Source: Promethearchaeia archaeon (GTDB lineage Archaea; Asgardarchaeota; Lokiarchaeia; Sigyniarchaeales; SOKP01). Taken from it: a stretch of DNA of 64,000 bases. Below are positions 27,419-36,976 of the stretch, in pieces; the stretch's first letter is position 1; each line of letters starts with the position of its first letter. A model generated the notes under the pieces. The model ran no database searches, was not told the DNA's origin, and saw only the letters and a list, made by a program, of their open reading frames with translations. Location of the stretch: positions 320,730 through 384,729 of the forward strand of contig JAHQWG010000028.1 of assembly GCA_029856045.1 (NCBI GenBank). Direction: 5' to 3'. A program made the translations under genes and the position numbers.

Positions 27419-27580
27419 AATAATAAAAGGAATAACGTCGATTATAAAGGTAAACAACTATTTTTTTAATTTGGTAAATTAGATAAAATTTAATTAATGA
27501 GGTTTGATAAAAATATATAAACTAGTAGAATTAAGTATATAACTATCTTTTAGTTTATCATTCCAATTTGATCATTTTAA

Positions 27581-28864
27581 GTGAAAAAGATGTCAAATAA
27601 AACAAAATCTGATTTTTCATTTTCAGAAATAGAAAATAAATTAAAATCTAAACCCTTATTCACGCTTATATTTGTCGCAGTATTAATGACTTTATTTTTC
27701 ATCCAAGCTTTAAAGGCATATTTAACAGGATTATATATGGGCATGTATTATGCAGTATTTTCAGGGCAACCAGAATATTATCCCATCCTTCTTACCCTAA
27801 TTTTTTTCTTTTTACCAGCCTTGACCAATACAATTGGCAAGAAGATTGAAAAAAGTCGTTTTATGATTTTTTCTATATATGTCATTACTATCATTAGATT
27901 ATTAATGGCATTTCATCTACCATTTATATGGGAGGTTATCTGTTCGGGACTAATAATCACATTTTACGGCTTTTTTATGAGCACATTCCTTACGCTTTGG
28001 TCAGAAGAAGCTGATAATATTGAACTAAACCATAAAGTAGTAATAATTACATTTTCTATCTTTTGTGCTTTTCTAATTGATTATTTGATTAGAACAATTG
28101 GTTTTTCCCAAGATATTTCATTATTACCACCGGGTTTAATCGCAGATTATTGGTACATAACGCAATATATCTGGTTATTTATTCAAATTCCCTTAAGCTT
28201 TTTTTGTATCTATTTTATGAGATTGCATTTTCCAAGATTTTCTACAAAACCTAAAGAAGAAATAGAAAAAAAAGATAATTTCAGCACTCTTTATTCCCTA
28301 ATCTTTATAGGCTTAGGAATGTTCTTGTTTCTCTTAATTAATCTCTTTCTTTATCCCAACTCAATTGCCCAATATACTGCAACTAGTTATTCTTTTAACA
28401 ATATTTTAAATATAGTTGCACTAATGATTGCGATTTGTATAATACTATTTGTAAACGTAGATTTAATTTCAAATATAAAAATAATAGGTATTCTGAATGG
28501 TTTTATGATTTTGTCTCTGTGTCTATTCCTATTTCTTGGAAAAATTTTAACCTATATTGCAAGTATCCTTATTTCAATTTCTCTCGTAATCATGTATTTA
28601 AATTTCTATTTATTATTGTTCCGATTATTAAAAATAAATTTCAAATGGGAGAAATTAAAAACAATTTCTAATTCTATAACAATTGGACTCGCCTTTTTAG
28701 TTTTATTTATTTTTTTGCATGCCTTTGCAGATGAATGGGCATATACATTTAAATTTTTAAAAGATCTAGGGCCATTCATATTACTGCTAGCAGGAATTAT
28801 TTTTTCTATTTCAACTTGGTTTTCAATTATATTCAAATCAAAAAAGGAGGAGGTAATTAGATGA
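27581..28864 (+). CDS. Polytopic membrane protein paired with a secreted phosphatase
   Basis: 427 residues from GTG 27581 (an ATG at 27590 is also possible). About 11-12 hydrophobic segments cover the length, with a basic loop near residue 225 (KPKEEIEKKDN). No transporter family signature is recognised. Its stop overlaps the start of the EEP phosphatase gene by 4 bp (ATGA), so the two are coupled. Eukaryotic Cwh43 joins a membrane region and an EEP domain in one protein, which makes a lipid-related role possible, but that is speculation. Confidence 0.6.
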   Translation: MKKMSNKTKSDFSFSEIENKLKSKPLFTLIFVAVLMTLFFIQALKAYLTGLYMGMYYAVFSGQPEYYPILLTLIFFFLPALTNTIGKKIEKSRFMIFSIYVITIIRLLMAFHLPFIWEVICSGLIITFYGFFMSTFLTLWSEEADNIELNHKVVIITFSIFCAFLIDYLIRTIGFSQDISLLPPGLIADYWYITQYIWLFIQIPLSFFCIYFMRLHFPRFSTKPKEEIEKKDNFSTLYSLIFIGLGMFLFLLINLFLYPNSIAQYTATSYSFNNILNIVALMIAICIILFVNVDLISNIKIIGILNGFMILSLCLFLFLGKILTYIASILISISLVIMYLNFYLLLFRLLKINFKWEKLKTISNSITIGLAFLVLFIFLHAFADEWAYTFKFLKDLGPFILLLAGIIFSISTWFSIIFKSKKEEVIR

Positions 28865-29688
28865 GGAAAAATCATAGAATTATTCTTATATTTTTATTTT
28901 TCATTCCACTGATATTTTCAATTATAATGTTTGGAGTTAGCGAAACACCTGTAGAAAGTTCAACAAAAAATGAATTTACGTTTATGACATATAACATTCA
29001 TTTTGGACAAGGTGAAGATAATTTACTAAATTTTGAACGGTTAGCACAGAACATTTTAGTCGCAGAGCCCGATTTCATTGGACTTCAAGAAGTAGAAAAT
29101 GGTAGAATGACAACTCAAGGGGTAGATATGACATTTTGGTTAGCTAAAAGATTAAATATGTATTACTATTATTACCCTGCAGAAAGTGAACATTCGTTTG
29201 GTTGCGCACTCCTAAGTAAATATCCTATAATATTTAAAATGGGCGAACAGATACCCAGCAATTCTATGAGAAGGGTTTATATCCATTGCGTGGTTGAAGT
29301 AAATAATACACTCCAATTTGATGTATTTGTAACACATCTTGGGATTAGAGCAGAGAATTTAACAAGACAAGTAAATTTTCTCGTCGAAAATATCCAGGAA
29401 GTTTTTATTTCTTCTACAAAACCAAAAATTTTAATGGGAGACTTTAATCTACGTGAGAATTGGACTCATCCAGAAGAATCAATACTTTATCCAATTCATT
29501 ACTATTTTAACAATACCGCTGAAGCAGTTCCTATTGAACAACGAGCAAGAATAGATCATATTTACGCCTCGGGTTATCAAGAGATTCTTGATTACAATAT
29601 ACATAGCGATATGCTCCCCGGAGTTGATACTCCCGCTGAATTTGGTTCTGACCATTTACCTACCGTAGCAACTTTAACTTTTCCTTAA
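28861..29688 (+). CDS. Secreted or membrane-anchored EEP phosphatase
   Basis: 275 residues. A signal sequence or single anchor (IILIFLFFIPLIFSIIMFG, ~7-25) precedes an endonuclease/exonuclease/phosphatase domain: TYNIHFG (~42), LQEVENG (Glu at ~77), GDFNLRENW (~191), RIDHIYAS (~232) and GSDHLPTVA (~262). These are the metal and general-base residues of the family. The active site would face outside the cell. Coupling to the upstream membrane protein suggests a joint extracellular role, perhaps on phospholipid head groups or glycolipids. Confidence 0.82.
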   Translation: MRKNHRIILIFLFFIPLIFSIIMFGVSETPVESSTKNEFTFMTYNIHFGQGEDNLLNFERLAQNILVAEPDFIGLQEVENGRMTTQGVDMTFWLAKRLNMYYYYYPAESEHSFGCALLSKYPIIFKMGEQIPSNSMRRVYIHCVVEVNNTLQFDVFVTHLGIRAENLTRQVNFLVENIQEVFISSTKPKILMGDFNLRENWTHPEESILYPIHYYFNNTAEAVPIEQRARIDHIYASGYQEILDYNIHSDMLPGVDTPAEFGSDHLPTVATLTFP

Positions 29689-29702
29689 AAAGGAATAAAA
29701 AT

Positions 29703-31127
29703 ATGGCATTTAAAGATGAGAGAAGATTATTAGGGGAACATCTTACATCTACAGAAATCTTTGAGGAATTGATTTTTCCTGAAATAAAAAATGATCTATA
29801 TAATTTTTTATGGATTGATCTTTATGCTGGAGAGGGAAATCTGATTTTTCCAATATTAAATCATCTTCGTAAAGAGGAAAGAATTGATTTTTTTAAAGAT
29901 CATATATTTTTATCAGATATTCAGGAAAAAATGGTTCATAAGTGCATTGAAACTGCTAAAAATTATGGTATTGAAGAAAATATTGCTCAACAAAACATTA
30001 AATTACATGATAATTTAAAGAATATCCCAGTATTTTTAAAAAAAAATAAATATCCTGTTTATCATATTACGAATCCCCCTTATTTATATATAGGATATAT
30101 CCGAAAGCATAAAGAAACACAAAAATATGTATCCTATTTCGATAATAAAAATAAGGGGTATCAGGATTTATATCAAATTGCTATGGTGAATGATCTAAGG
30201 AATAGACTTGCAAATTTAATATATATTATTCCATCAAATTTTTTATTTGGTGCTTCAGTATCCAATAAGATTAGAGAAGATTTCCTAAAAAATTACTATA
30301 TTAAAAGAGTTATTATCTTCGAAAAACAAATCTTCGAGTTTACTGGAACAAATATATGCTTATGTTTTTTTAGAAGAAAGCAGATACCATCAATTGAAAT
30401 TCAAGAATTTAATGGAATAAAAGTTAAAAAAGAAAACCAGATCTTAGAAAAAATTTATACTTTAAAACCTAAATTTAAATATAGAGCTGGCTCAGAATTT
30501 GAAGAATTTCTCAAAAATCATCGAGCTAATAATCCTCCACACATTAAATATTATTTATTAATGGATGAAGTATCAAAAAACAACGGAATTAATAAAATTG
30601 ACGTAATTGATGCAAATAATTATCAAAATAATGAATATAAAAAATTAACGCTTGAAGTTAATGAAGGATTAGAAAACAGAATCAAATCGAATATATTATT
30701 TGTTCGAACAGTGGATACAGGCTCAGATGAGGGAAGAGTAGGGATTAATATAATTAAAAATGAATTTAATGTTGATGGGATTCTTGTTTCAGGTAATACA
30801 TATAGGACACATCCAATTCAAATTTTTTTCGTATCTCAAATCTCAGTAGAAAATCAGAAATTGCTAAAGAATTATTTTAATCTCTTATTGGAACACTTTC
30901 GGGAAAAACTTGATAGTGAATTTCTGACAACATATAAATATTCAAATGCAAAATATACTAGAAAGTATTTAGGACTTACATATGTGAAGAGATTAATTGA
31001 AACATATCCATATTTAGATTTTAATAAGGAGCAGAATGAAACTCTAAAAAATTTGATTCTCAATAATGATGTTGGGGGAATTTTGAATTTATTAGAGAAT
31101 CATAAGAAGCATTATTTAACTAAATAA
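29703..31127 (+). CDS. N6-adenine DNA methyltransferase, orphan
   Basis: 474 residues. Motif I is DLYAGEGN (~39-46) and motif IV is NPPYLY (~121-126), the (N/D)PP(Y/F) catalytic loop of N6-adenine methylases of the Eco57I/TaqI group. The C-terminal 300 residues would be target recognition. AAGGA lies just before ATG 29703. It is 14 bp after the EEP gene but no restriction endonuclease or specificity subunit is near. It could be a solitary epigenetic methylase or a type IIG remnant without the nuclease domain. Confidence 0.75.
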   Translation: MAFKDERRLLGEHLTSTEIFEELIFPEIKNDLYNFLWIDLYAGEGNLIFPILNHLRKEERIDFFKDHIFLSDIQEKMVHKCIETAKNYGIEENIAQQNIKLHDNLKNIPVFLKKNKYPVYHITNPPYLYIGYIRKHKETQKYVSYFDNKNKGYQDLYQIAMVNDLRNRLANLIYIIPSNFLFGASVSNKIREDFLKNYYIKRVIIFEKQIFEFTGTNICLCFFRRKQIPSIEIQEFNGIKVKKENQILEKIYTLKPKFKYRAGSEFEEFLKNHRANNPPHIKYYLLMDEVSKNNGINKIDVIDANNYQNNEYKKLTLEVNEGLENRIKSNILFVRTVDTGSDEGRVGINIIKNEFNVDGILVSGNTYRTHPIQIFFVSQISVENQKLLKNYFNLLLEHFREKLDSEFLTTYKYSNAKYTRKYLGLTYVKRLIETYPYLDFNKEQNETLKNLILNNDVGGILNLLENHKKHYLTK

Positions 31128-31130
31128 GTT

Positions 31131-32555
31131 TTATTTATCATAAATTTTGTTTAATTCTTTTAGAAATGGCAGGAATTCTTTTGGTTGTCCAAATACAGGA
31201 ATTTTCTTTCCTCTTAGCATTTTAATAATATCATTTCTAAGTTCAGGATAATCAACGCGTTGAATAATAACAAAAATGGGTTTATGAAATTCTTTACTGA
31301 AATTAAGAGCATCTAATAAATTTTTTTCCCAATTAAGATACTTGAGAAATCTAAAACGTGGATCGAAATAAAAAGCTGGGACATCAAAGATCATCGCATC
31401 TATTTCATTATCAGATAGAGCGATTTCAAAAATTTTTTTTAAGGTCTCCATATCATAGAATTGAGCAGCAAAATCAAGTGGATTTCTAGCGCTGGTACCT
31501 CTCATATAAAATAATTTAGCAATTTTTTCTTGAATATCAACATTAAATTGTGGGACTTTAAAACCATATTTTTCAACTAAATCTGTAAGCATAACTCCAT
31601 ATCCACCGGATATGGAGACAATCAGAAAGTTTTTAACTTTAAAAGTTCCATAATAATCTAAAATTAAAGCACCACATAATAATTCAGTGAGAGTCTCAAC
31701 TTGAACAACTCCATATTGTTTGAATAAGCCATCCCAAATTTCATTTCTTCCCGCGATAGCTGCGGTATGAGTCTTTGCAGCTATTTGACCTGTGGGTGAA
31801 ACGCCACCTTTTAATAGAAGGATAGGCTTTTTGTTTTTTTCTAAAACATTTCTTAAAACTCTTCCACGTCCTTCTTTTATGCCTTCTAAATAGGCAATAA
31901 TATAATCTGTTTCATCATCTTGAGATAAATGAGCTAAAAGATCTATAAAATCAAGATCTGCCCCATTTCCAAAAGAAAAGATTTTAGAAAAGGTTAAATT
32001 TAATTCCTTTGCCATAAATATCGCGAGATTAGCAAGCCCACCTGATTGACAGATCAATCCAATTCGCCCTGATTTGCTTGGAAACCCCAAACGCCAAGCT
32101 ATTCCTTTTTTTGGATAATATAAACCCATTCCATTTGGACCGAGAATTCGCACTTTGTTTTTTGCATGTTTAATTAAATCTTTTTCCAATTGAATTCCTT
32201 CTTCTGTTCCTGAATCAGAAAATTCTGAAGTAAATATGCTGACTAATTTAACACCTTTTTCCACACATTCATCAATTATTTCTAATATCTTCTCTTTTGT
32301 AACTGCGATAAATGCAAAATCAACTGGATCTGGAACATCCTTAATTGAAGGAAAGATCTTTCCTTGGGTACCATCATCAAAACCCGGAATTTCCTTAAGA
32401 TTTGGATTTATCACAAAAATTTTTCCCTTAAAATTCTCTTGGTACGCTCTTACGAAAAAGAAGTTCCTACTTTTTGATGCACCAATAATTGCCATATTTT
32501 GGATTTTAGATAAAAATGAAATATCTTTAATTTCTGGAAGATTATCATTAAACAT
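31131..32555 (-). CDS. ADP-forming acyl-CoA synthetase, alpha subunit
   Basis: 474 residues, the size of archaeal ACD alpha subunits. The CoA-binding fold starts with AIIGASKSRNF (~23-33); LGPNGMG, GLICQSGGLANLA and the phospho-histidine loop THTAAIAG (~260) are typical. With a beta (ATP-grasp) subunit it converts acyl-CoA, ADP and Pi to acid, CoA and ATP. The beta subunit is not in this window. It is divergent from the POR operon, whose product acyl-CoA it could use for substrate-level ATP synthesis. Confidence 0.88.
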   Translation of the reverse strand: MFNDNLPEIKDISFLSKIQNMAIIGASKSRNFFFVRAYQENFKGKIFVINPNLKEIPGFDDGTQGKIFPSIKDVPDPVDFAFIAVTKEKILEIIDECVEKGVKLVSIFTSEFSDSGTEEGIQLEKDLIKHAKNKVRILGPNGMGLYYPKKGIAWRLGFPSKSGRIGLICQSGGLANLAIFMAKELNLTFSKIFSFGNGADLDFIDLLAHLSQDDETDYIIAYLEGIKEGRGRVLRNVLEKNKKPILLLKGGVSPTGQIAAKTHTAAIAGRNEIWDGLFKQYGVVQVETLTELLCGALILDYYGTFKVKNFLIVSISGGYGVMLTDLVEKYGFKVPQFNVDIQEKIAKLFYMRGTSARNPLDFAAQFYDMETLKKIFEIALSDNEIDAMIFDVPAFYFDPRFRFLKYLNWEKNLLDALNFSKEFHKPIFVIIQRVDYPELRNDIIKMLRGKKIPVFGQPKEFLPFLKELNKIYDK

Positions 32556-32740
32556 ATAAGTTTAACTAAGAAAGAAACTTAATAAAATTTTTAAAAAAAA
32601 AGTTATTTACCTAATCGCTATAAAATAGACAATAAATTTTATTAGAAAATTATATCTATTTATTATTTCTTATTAGAATTAAAAATTTATTTGGCGTTTT
32701 ATTTTAAAATAATAGACAATTCAAAAATGAGATTATAAAA

Positions 32741-33724
32741 ATGATAACACAAAAAAAGATTAAAGAAGTTTTAGAACACAACTGCATTAACCTTAGATTC
32801 CATGCACGCGGAGGACAAGGAGGTGTAACTGCTTCAAACTTATGTGTAGAAGCATTTTACGGTTATGGAATTTGCCAACCTCGTTTTGGAGCTGAAAGAA
32901 TGGGCAGTCCAACCGAAAGTTATGTGCGGTTAAGTTTAAGCAAGGAGTTAATTAGATCAAATGAACAAGTCTACGCTCCTCATTTTGTAGCCATTTTAGA
33001 TGAATCCCTAATGTGGGAGATTGATGTAACTGAGGGACTCCCAAAAGGTGGATGGATAATTATTAATACAGATATGAATCAATTAGAAATTCAAGAATTA
33101 ATTAAGAGAAAAGATCTAAATATTGCTACAATTCCTGCTACTACAATTGCTTTAGATGTTTTTGGAAGAAATATTACTAACACTATAATTCTTGGTGCAT
33201 TAATTAGAGTTTCCCAACTTTTTTCATTGGAAGAATTATCGAAGGCCATCCAAAATAGATTTAAGGGCTCAATTATTGAAAAAAATATTAAAGCTATAAA
33301 ACAGGCAATAGATGCAACTTGTATATATGAAGTAGAAGATGAGATAGATTTCACTATAGATACTAAAATAGCTTGGACACAAACTGAACCATCTCTACCT
33401 GGATATGAGGAATTAGATAAGGCAGGGGTATGGTATTGCGATGAAGACGTTATTTCTTATGGCAGCACACAGGTAAAAACTGGTTCTTGGGGTGAATATG
33501 ATGTACTATGGGATAAAGAAACTTGCACTGATTGCGCTCAATGTTGGTATATTTGTCCTGACTTCGCTATTCTAAGAGAGAAAGGTGAGGATGGATTATG
33601 GCATATGACAGGAATTGATCAATTTCATTGTAAATCGTGTTTAAATTGTGTGAATATTTGTCCAGTAAATGCCCTATCAAAAAAATTAAAACAAAGACCT
33701 GGCTCATGTGCCGTGGAGGAATAA
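32741..33724 (+). CDS. 2-oxoacid:ferredoxin oxidoreductase, fused gamma and delta subunits
   Basis: 327 residues. Residues ~15-190 are the gamma subunit (HARGGQGGVTASNLC, then PRFGAERMGSPTESYVR). Residues ~230-320 are a delta-type ferredoxin with two 4Fe-4S motifs, CTDCAQCWYICP and CKSCLNCVNICP. In most archaea these are separate genes. It heads the operon gamma-delta, alpha, beta with gaps of 17 and 2 bp. The complex oxidises pyruvate or another 2-oxoacid to acyl-CoA and reduces ferredoxin. Confidence 0.9.
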   Translation: MITQKKIKEVLEHNCINLRFHARGGQGGVTASNLCVEAFYGYGICQPRFGAERMGSPTESYVRLSLSKELIRSNEQVYAPHFVAILDESLMWEIDVTEGLPKGGWIIINTDMNQLEIQELIKRKDLNIATIPATTIALDVFGRNITNTIILGALIRVSQLFSLEELSKAIQNRFKGSIIEKNIKAIKQAIDATCIYEVEDEIDFTIDTKIAWTQTEPSLPGYEELDKAGVWYCDEDVISYGSTQVKTGSWGEYDVLWDKETCTDCAQCWYICPDFAILREKGEDGLWHMTGIDQFHCKSCLNCVNICPVNALSKKLKQRPGSCAVEE

Positions 33725-33741
33725 TTGGAGGTGAAAATTAA

Positions 33742-34965
33742 ATGTCAATAGAACCAATGAGAATATTTTTTAAGGAAATTAAAGAACCTATTGAAACTGC
33801 AATGATTGGAAATTATGCTGTAGCAGGGGGTGTAGCACAAACAGATCCAGATGTGATATGTGCCTTTCCAATTACACCACAAACTCAATCAGTTGAAGGA
33901 TTATCTGATGTTGTGCATCAAGGTAGATTAAAGGCAGCCTTTATTAATGTTGAATCAGAATTAGCGGCGATGAGTTATTCTACAGCTGCATGTGCTGCAG
34001 GAGCAAGAACATTTACAGCAACTGCTTCTCAAGGTTATTTATTAATGGCTGAGGCTTTACCTATGGCAGTTGGTTGGCGTGTTCCTTTAACAATGATGAT
34101 TTCGGCTAGAGCTTTTAACGCTCCGAATTTATCAATTTGGAACTCTTGGGAATTTGTTTTAATTGATTTTGGTTGGAATTGTATTGTCTCTGAAAATGTT
34201 CAAGAAACTTATGATTCTGCCATTTTATCCGTGATGATTTCAGACGCCTCATTATTTCCTACAATGTTTGTTCATGATGGTTTCATTATATCTCATTCAG
34301 TTCAACAATTAACATTAATTCCTGATGAGACTGTCCGGAATTTAACTCCGAAAATCCTGAAGCATCACATTAATCCAGAACATCCAGGAACATGGGGCGG
34401 GATTGTAACCCCTAGCTATTTTATGGAAGGTAGAATGAGATTAGATGTGGATAAAAAACCGGTTTTAAATCATATTAAAAACGTGTTTGAACGCTTTAAA
34501 AAAGCAACGGGGCGAAAATATGATTTAATTGAAACTTTTAATTTAGATAATTCTTCCAGAACTGCATTTATTACTATGGGTTCCATGTGTGGGAATATTA
34601 TAAGTTGGATGACAAAAAATAAAGATGTAGGACTTATCAAAATTCGTACATATCGTCCATTTCCTTACGAAGAATTACAAAATATAATCCAAGAACATAA
34701 TATTGAAAAATTAATTATTTTAGAGAAATCAGACTCATTAAACAATCTTATACCGCCATTCTCATCTTCAGTTGCAACTGCAACATATCCTTTAGGGACA
34801 TTATTCAGGTCTTATATTGTTGGATTAGGTGGACGAGATGTTACGAGGGATGAATTTAATGTTGCTAAAAAGAAGATGGAAAATGTAAAAGATATGAAAG
34901 GTCAGCTATATATGTATCTTGGTGTTCGAGAAAGAAAAAATAAAATTTATGGAGTGGATATATAA
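33742..34965 (+). CDS. porA: 2-oxoacid:ferredoxin oxidoreductase, alpha subunit
   Basis: 407 residues in normal order. The N-terminal pyrimidine-binding domain shows GNYAVAGGVAQTDPDV, AFPITPQTQ (~48-56), VESELAAMSY and TATASQGYLLMAEALP. The transketolase-C-like domain follows (IKIRTYRPFPYEE, ~294-306) and the tail ends at VGLGGRDVT. It forms the ThDP site together with the beta subunit, which follows 2 bp downstream. The exact 2-oxoacid is not fixed by sequence; pyruvate is most likely. Confidence 0.88.
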   Translation: MSIEPMRIFFKEIKEPIETAMIGNYAVAGGVAQTDPDVICAFPITPQTQSVEGLSDVVHQGRLKAAFINVESELAAMSYSTAACAAGARTFTATASQGYLLMAEALPMAVGWRVPLTMMISARAFNAPNLSIWNSWEFVLIDFGWNCIVSENVQETYDSAILSVMISDASLFPTMFVHDGFIISHSVQQLTLIPDETVRNLTPKILKHHINPEHPGTWGGIVTPSYFMEGRMRLDVDKKPVLNHIKNVFERFKKATGRKYDLIETFNLDNSSRTAFITMGSMCGNIISWMTKNKDVGLIKIRTYRPFPYEELQNIIQEHNIEKLIILEKSDSLNNLIPPFSSSVATATYPLGTLFRSYIVGLGGRDVTRDEFNVAKKKMENVKDMKGQLYMYLGVRERKNKIYGVDI

Positions 34966-34967
34966 AG

Positions 34968-36053
34968 ATGTCAAAACCGGAAAAAAATATAATAAAGGTG
35001 GAAGATTTACTTGCAAAAAATGAGAAATGCAATGTATTATTCTTTAACTACGACAATGAAGCTTTTATGAATACGGGGATACAAGAGAGTGGAGGTACAC
35101 CACCCTACGCTTCAACAACTACCGGTCCCGCTGGTGAAAAGATACCTGGAAAAATAGGTGTTAAGCAAGATCTTGTAACTCCTATGGCATTTTTTGGGGG
35201 TAAATCTATGTTCTTAGCAACTGTAAATCCAGCATATCCTAATGATTTCATGGGAAAGGTAATTGAAGCATTAAAAACAAATGGTGGCGCTTTCCTCCAA
35301 GCTTACTCTGATTGTATGAGAGGATGGCGTCATGCAGCAGAAGATGCTTTAACAATATCAAAAATGGCAACAGATTGTGGATATTGGCCTCTTTATACAG
35401 TTAGAATTAAAGATGGAATACCTAAATTTTCATATTATCGCGGACTGGATGTTGATCGAGAGAAATTTATTGATTATTTAAATTCAATGGGAAGGTTTAA
35501 ACATCTTTTTAAACCAATTGTGAGACAAAAAGAAATAGATGAAATTATATACTTCACCGAATTACGAAATGAAAGATTGAGAAATTTAATTAATATTATG
35601 AGTGCAGAAAAACCTAGTGATTTATATAAGTTAAATCGAAAAAAATTCAAGCCACAAATTCATATTCAACCAGGTCATGGATTATGCCCAGGGTGTGGAG
35701 CGGGAATGGTATTGAACCAGTTAGCTACAGCAGCAACCCAAGTAGCAGGTAGGAATATAGTTTATGTAAATAATACGAGCTGTAGTGAGGTTTCCACTTC
35801 TAAAGATAATGTTAGTTCTTGGAATGTTCCATGGGTGCATCATTTATTTGAATCCGGTGCGACCGTTGCCGAGGCTATTTCAACTGCCTATAAAATCCGA
35901 AAAACTAAAGGATTATTTGACGGAGATATTCCATATGTTATTCATATTGGAGGAGATGGTTCCTATTATGATATTGGCTTTCAATTTTTCAAAGCTGCAA
36001 TAATTCGAACCAGTTCTTTTATGGAAATGAATGAATATTTAAACCAAAAATAA
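34968..36053 (+). CDS. porB: 2-oxoacid:ferredoxin oxidoreductase, beta subunit, circularly permuted
   Basis: 361 residues. Ordinary PorB reads CxGCG ... GGDG.YDIGFQ ... YDNEAYMNTG ... PCPTGW ... GRFRHL. Here YDNEAFMNTGIQ (28-39), AYSDCMRGW (112-120), WPLYTV and GRFKHL (175-180) come first. A linker (~185-230) follows, then PGHGLCPGCG (235-244), NNTSCSEV (268-275) and GGDGSYYDIGFQ (328-339) near the C-terminus. All four expected cluster cysteines exist (116, 240, 243, 272), as do GDG and the Asn-containing segment of the ThDP motif. The break lies between the GDG helix and the next strand. One uninterrupted ORF, 2 bp after porA, with no normal porB copy nearby, argues against a simple pseudogene. 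An assembly artefact is the main alternative. Confidence 0.85.
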   Translation: MSKPEKNIIKVEDLLAKNEKCNVLFFNYDNEAFMNTGIQESGGTPPYASTTTGPAGEKIPGKIGVKQDLVTPMAFFGGKSMFLATVNPAYPNDFMGKVIEALKTNGGAFLQAYSDCMRGWRHAAEDALTISKMATDCGYWPLYTVRIKDGIPKFSYYRGLDVDREKFIDYLNSMGRFKHLFKPIVRQKEIDEIIYFTELRNERLRNLINIMSAEKPSDLYKLNRKKFKPQIHIQPGHGLCPGCGAGMVLNQLATAATQVAGRNIVYVNNTSCSEVSTSKDNVSSWNVPWVHHLFESGATVAEAISTAYKIRKTKGLFDGDIPYVIHIGGDGSYYDIGFQFFKAAIIRTSSFMEMNEYLNQK

Positions 36054-36230
36054 ATTTTCTTTTTTTAAAACACTTTCTACCTAATTTTATTTCAAGATAT
36101 AATTAAAAATAAATCTCCTTTAAGTTTTCATCAAGAATTTTCATACAAAGGAAGTAGTGATTGTTTTTGAATTCAAAAAATTAAATTTTTAAATTCATTC
36201 AATATAATATAGAATTGGTGTAAAAATTAA

Positions 36231-36635
36231 ATGATTGAACTAAAAACAATTAATATAAATACCCCCCAACGAGAGATATTAATGGATATTACAAGAGAGA
36301 TAAATAAAATTTTATCAGAATCGAATATACAAAATGGTGTTTGTCGATTATTTGTACCACATACAACAGCGGCAATAACCATTAATGAAAATGCTGATCC
36401 TTCCGTTAAAAAAGATATAATAAATTTCTTAGGAAAAATAATTCCTCAAAACGCAGGATTTAGGCATATGGAGGGAAATTCTGATGCTCATATCAAATCT
36501 ACACTGGTTGGTCCTTCTTTAGAGATCTTAATTAACAATAAAAGATTAGTATTAGGGACGTGGCAAGGAATTATGTTTTCAGAATTTGACGGCCCCCGTA
36601 ATAGAAAACTCCATATTCAATTGCAGGGCGAATAA
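36231..36635 (+). CDS. YjbQ/UPF0047 family protein
   Basis: 134 residues, full length for the family. Signature blocks are CRLFVPHTTAAITINENADP (residues ~42-61), FRHMEGNSDAHIK (~80-92), VGPSLEI and LGTWQGIMFSEFDGPRNR (~108-125). The conserved histidines bind metal in structures, and bacterial YjbQ shows thiamine-phosphate-synthase-like activity in vivo. It follows the POR operon by 177 bp; POR itself needs thiamine diphosphate, a suggestive but unproven link. Confidence 0.88.
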   Translation: MIELKTININTPQREILMDITREINKILSESNIQNGVCRLFVPHTTAAITINENADPSVKKDIINFLGKIIPQNAGFRHMEGNSDAHIKSTLVGPSLEILINNKRLVLGTWQGIMFSEFDGPRNRKLHIQLQGE

Positions 36636-36976
36636 CTTTTAAATTACATATTTTGAATTTTGCAATTTAAATTCTAGAGAATTTTACAAAATCATTTTGT
36701 CGGTATTGATAATATTTTTTTAAATTTAATCATAATTACTAGTTTATATTAATCTCCTAAATTATCAACCAGAAATACGTCGCTTATTTTTAATTTAATA
36801 ATTAAAATATATAAATAATAGAAACAATACTTTTTTAAGAGAAATAAAAATAAGATACCCGGAAAAAAATAGAAAATTTTAGAGAGCTTGGTAAGAATTT
36901 GACAAAATTTGAAAGAAAAAAGATTCTACTATTATTATCTGATAAAAATATTTTATAGTTGGTGTATATTTAAAAA
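36636..36976. other. 341-bp region without a clear gene
   Basis: It contains AT-rich DNA with only a 30-odd-codon open stretch at about 36854-36957 (ENFRELGKNLTKFERKK) that has no start codon. No RNA gene or repeat is recognised. It must hold the promoter of the HEAT/GTPase unit. Confidence 0.4.

Noticed and set aside
36854..36957. Short open stretch with charged peptide before the HEAT gene
   Set aside because: It has no start codon or ribosome site and no recognisable family; kept only as a possible remnant.
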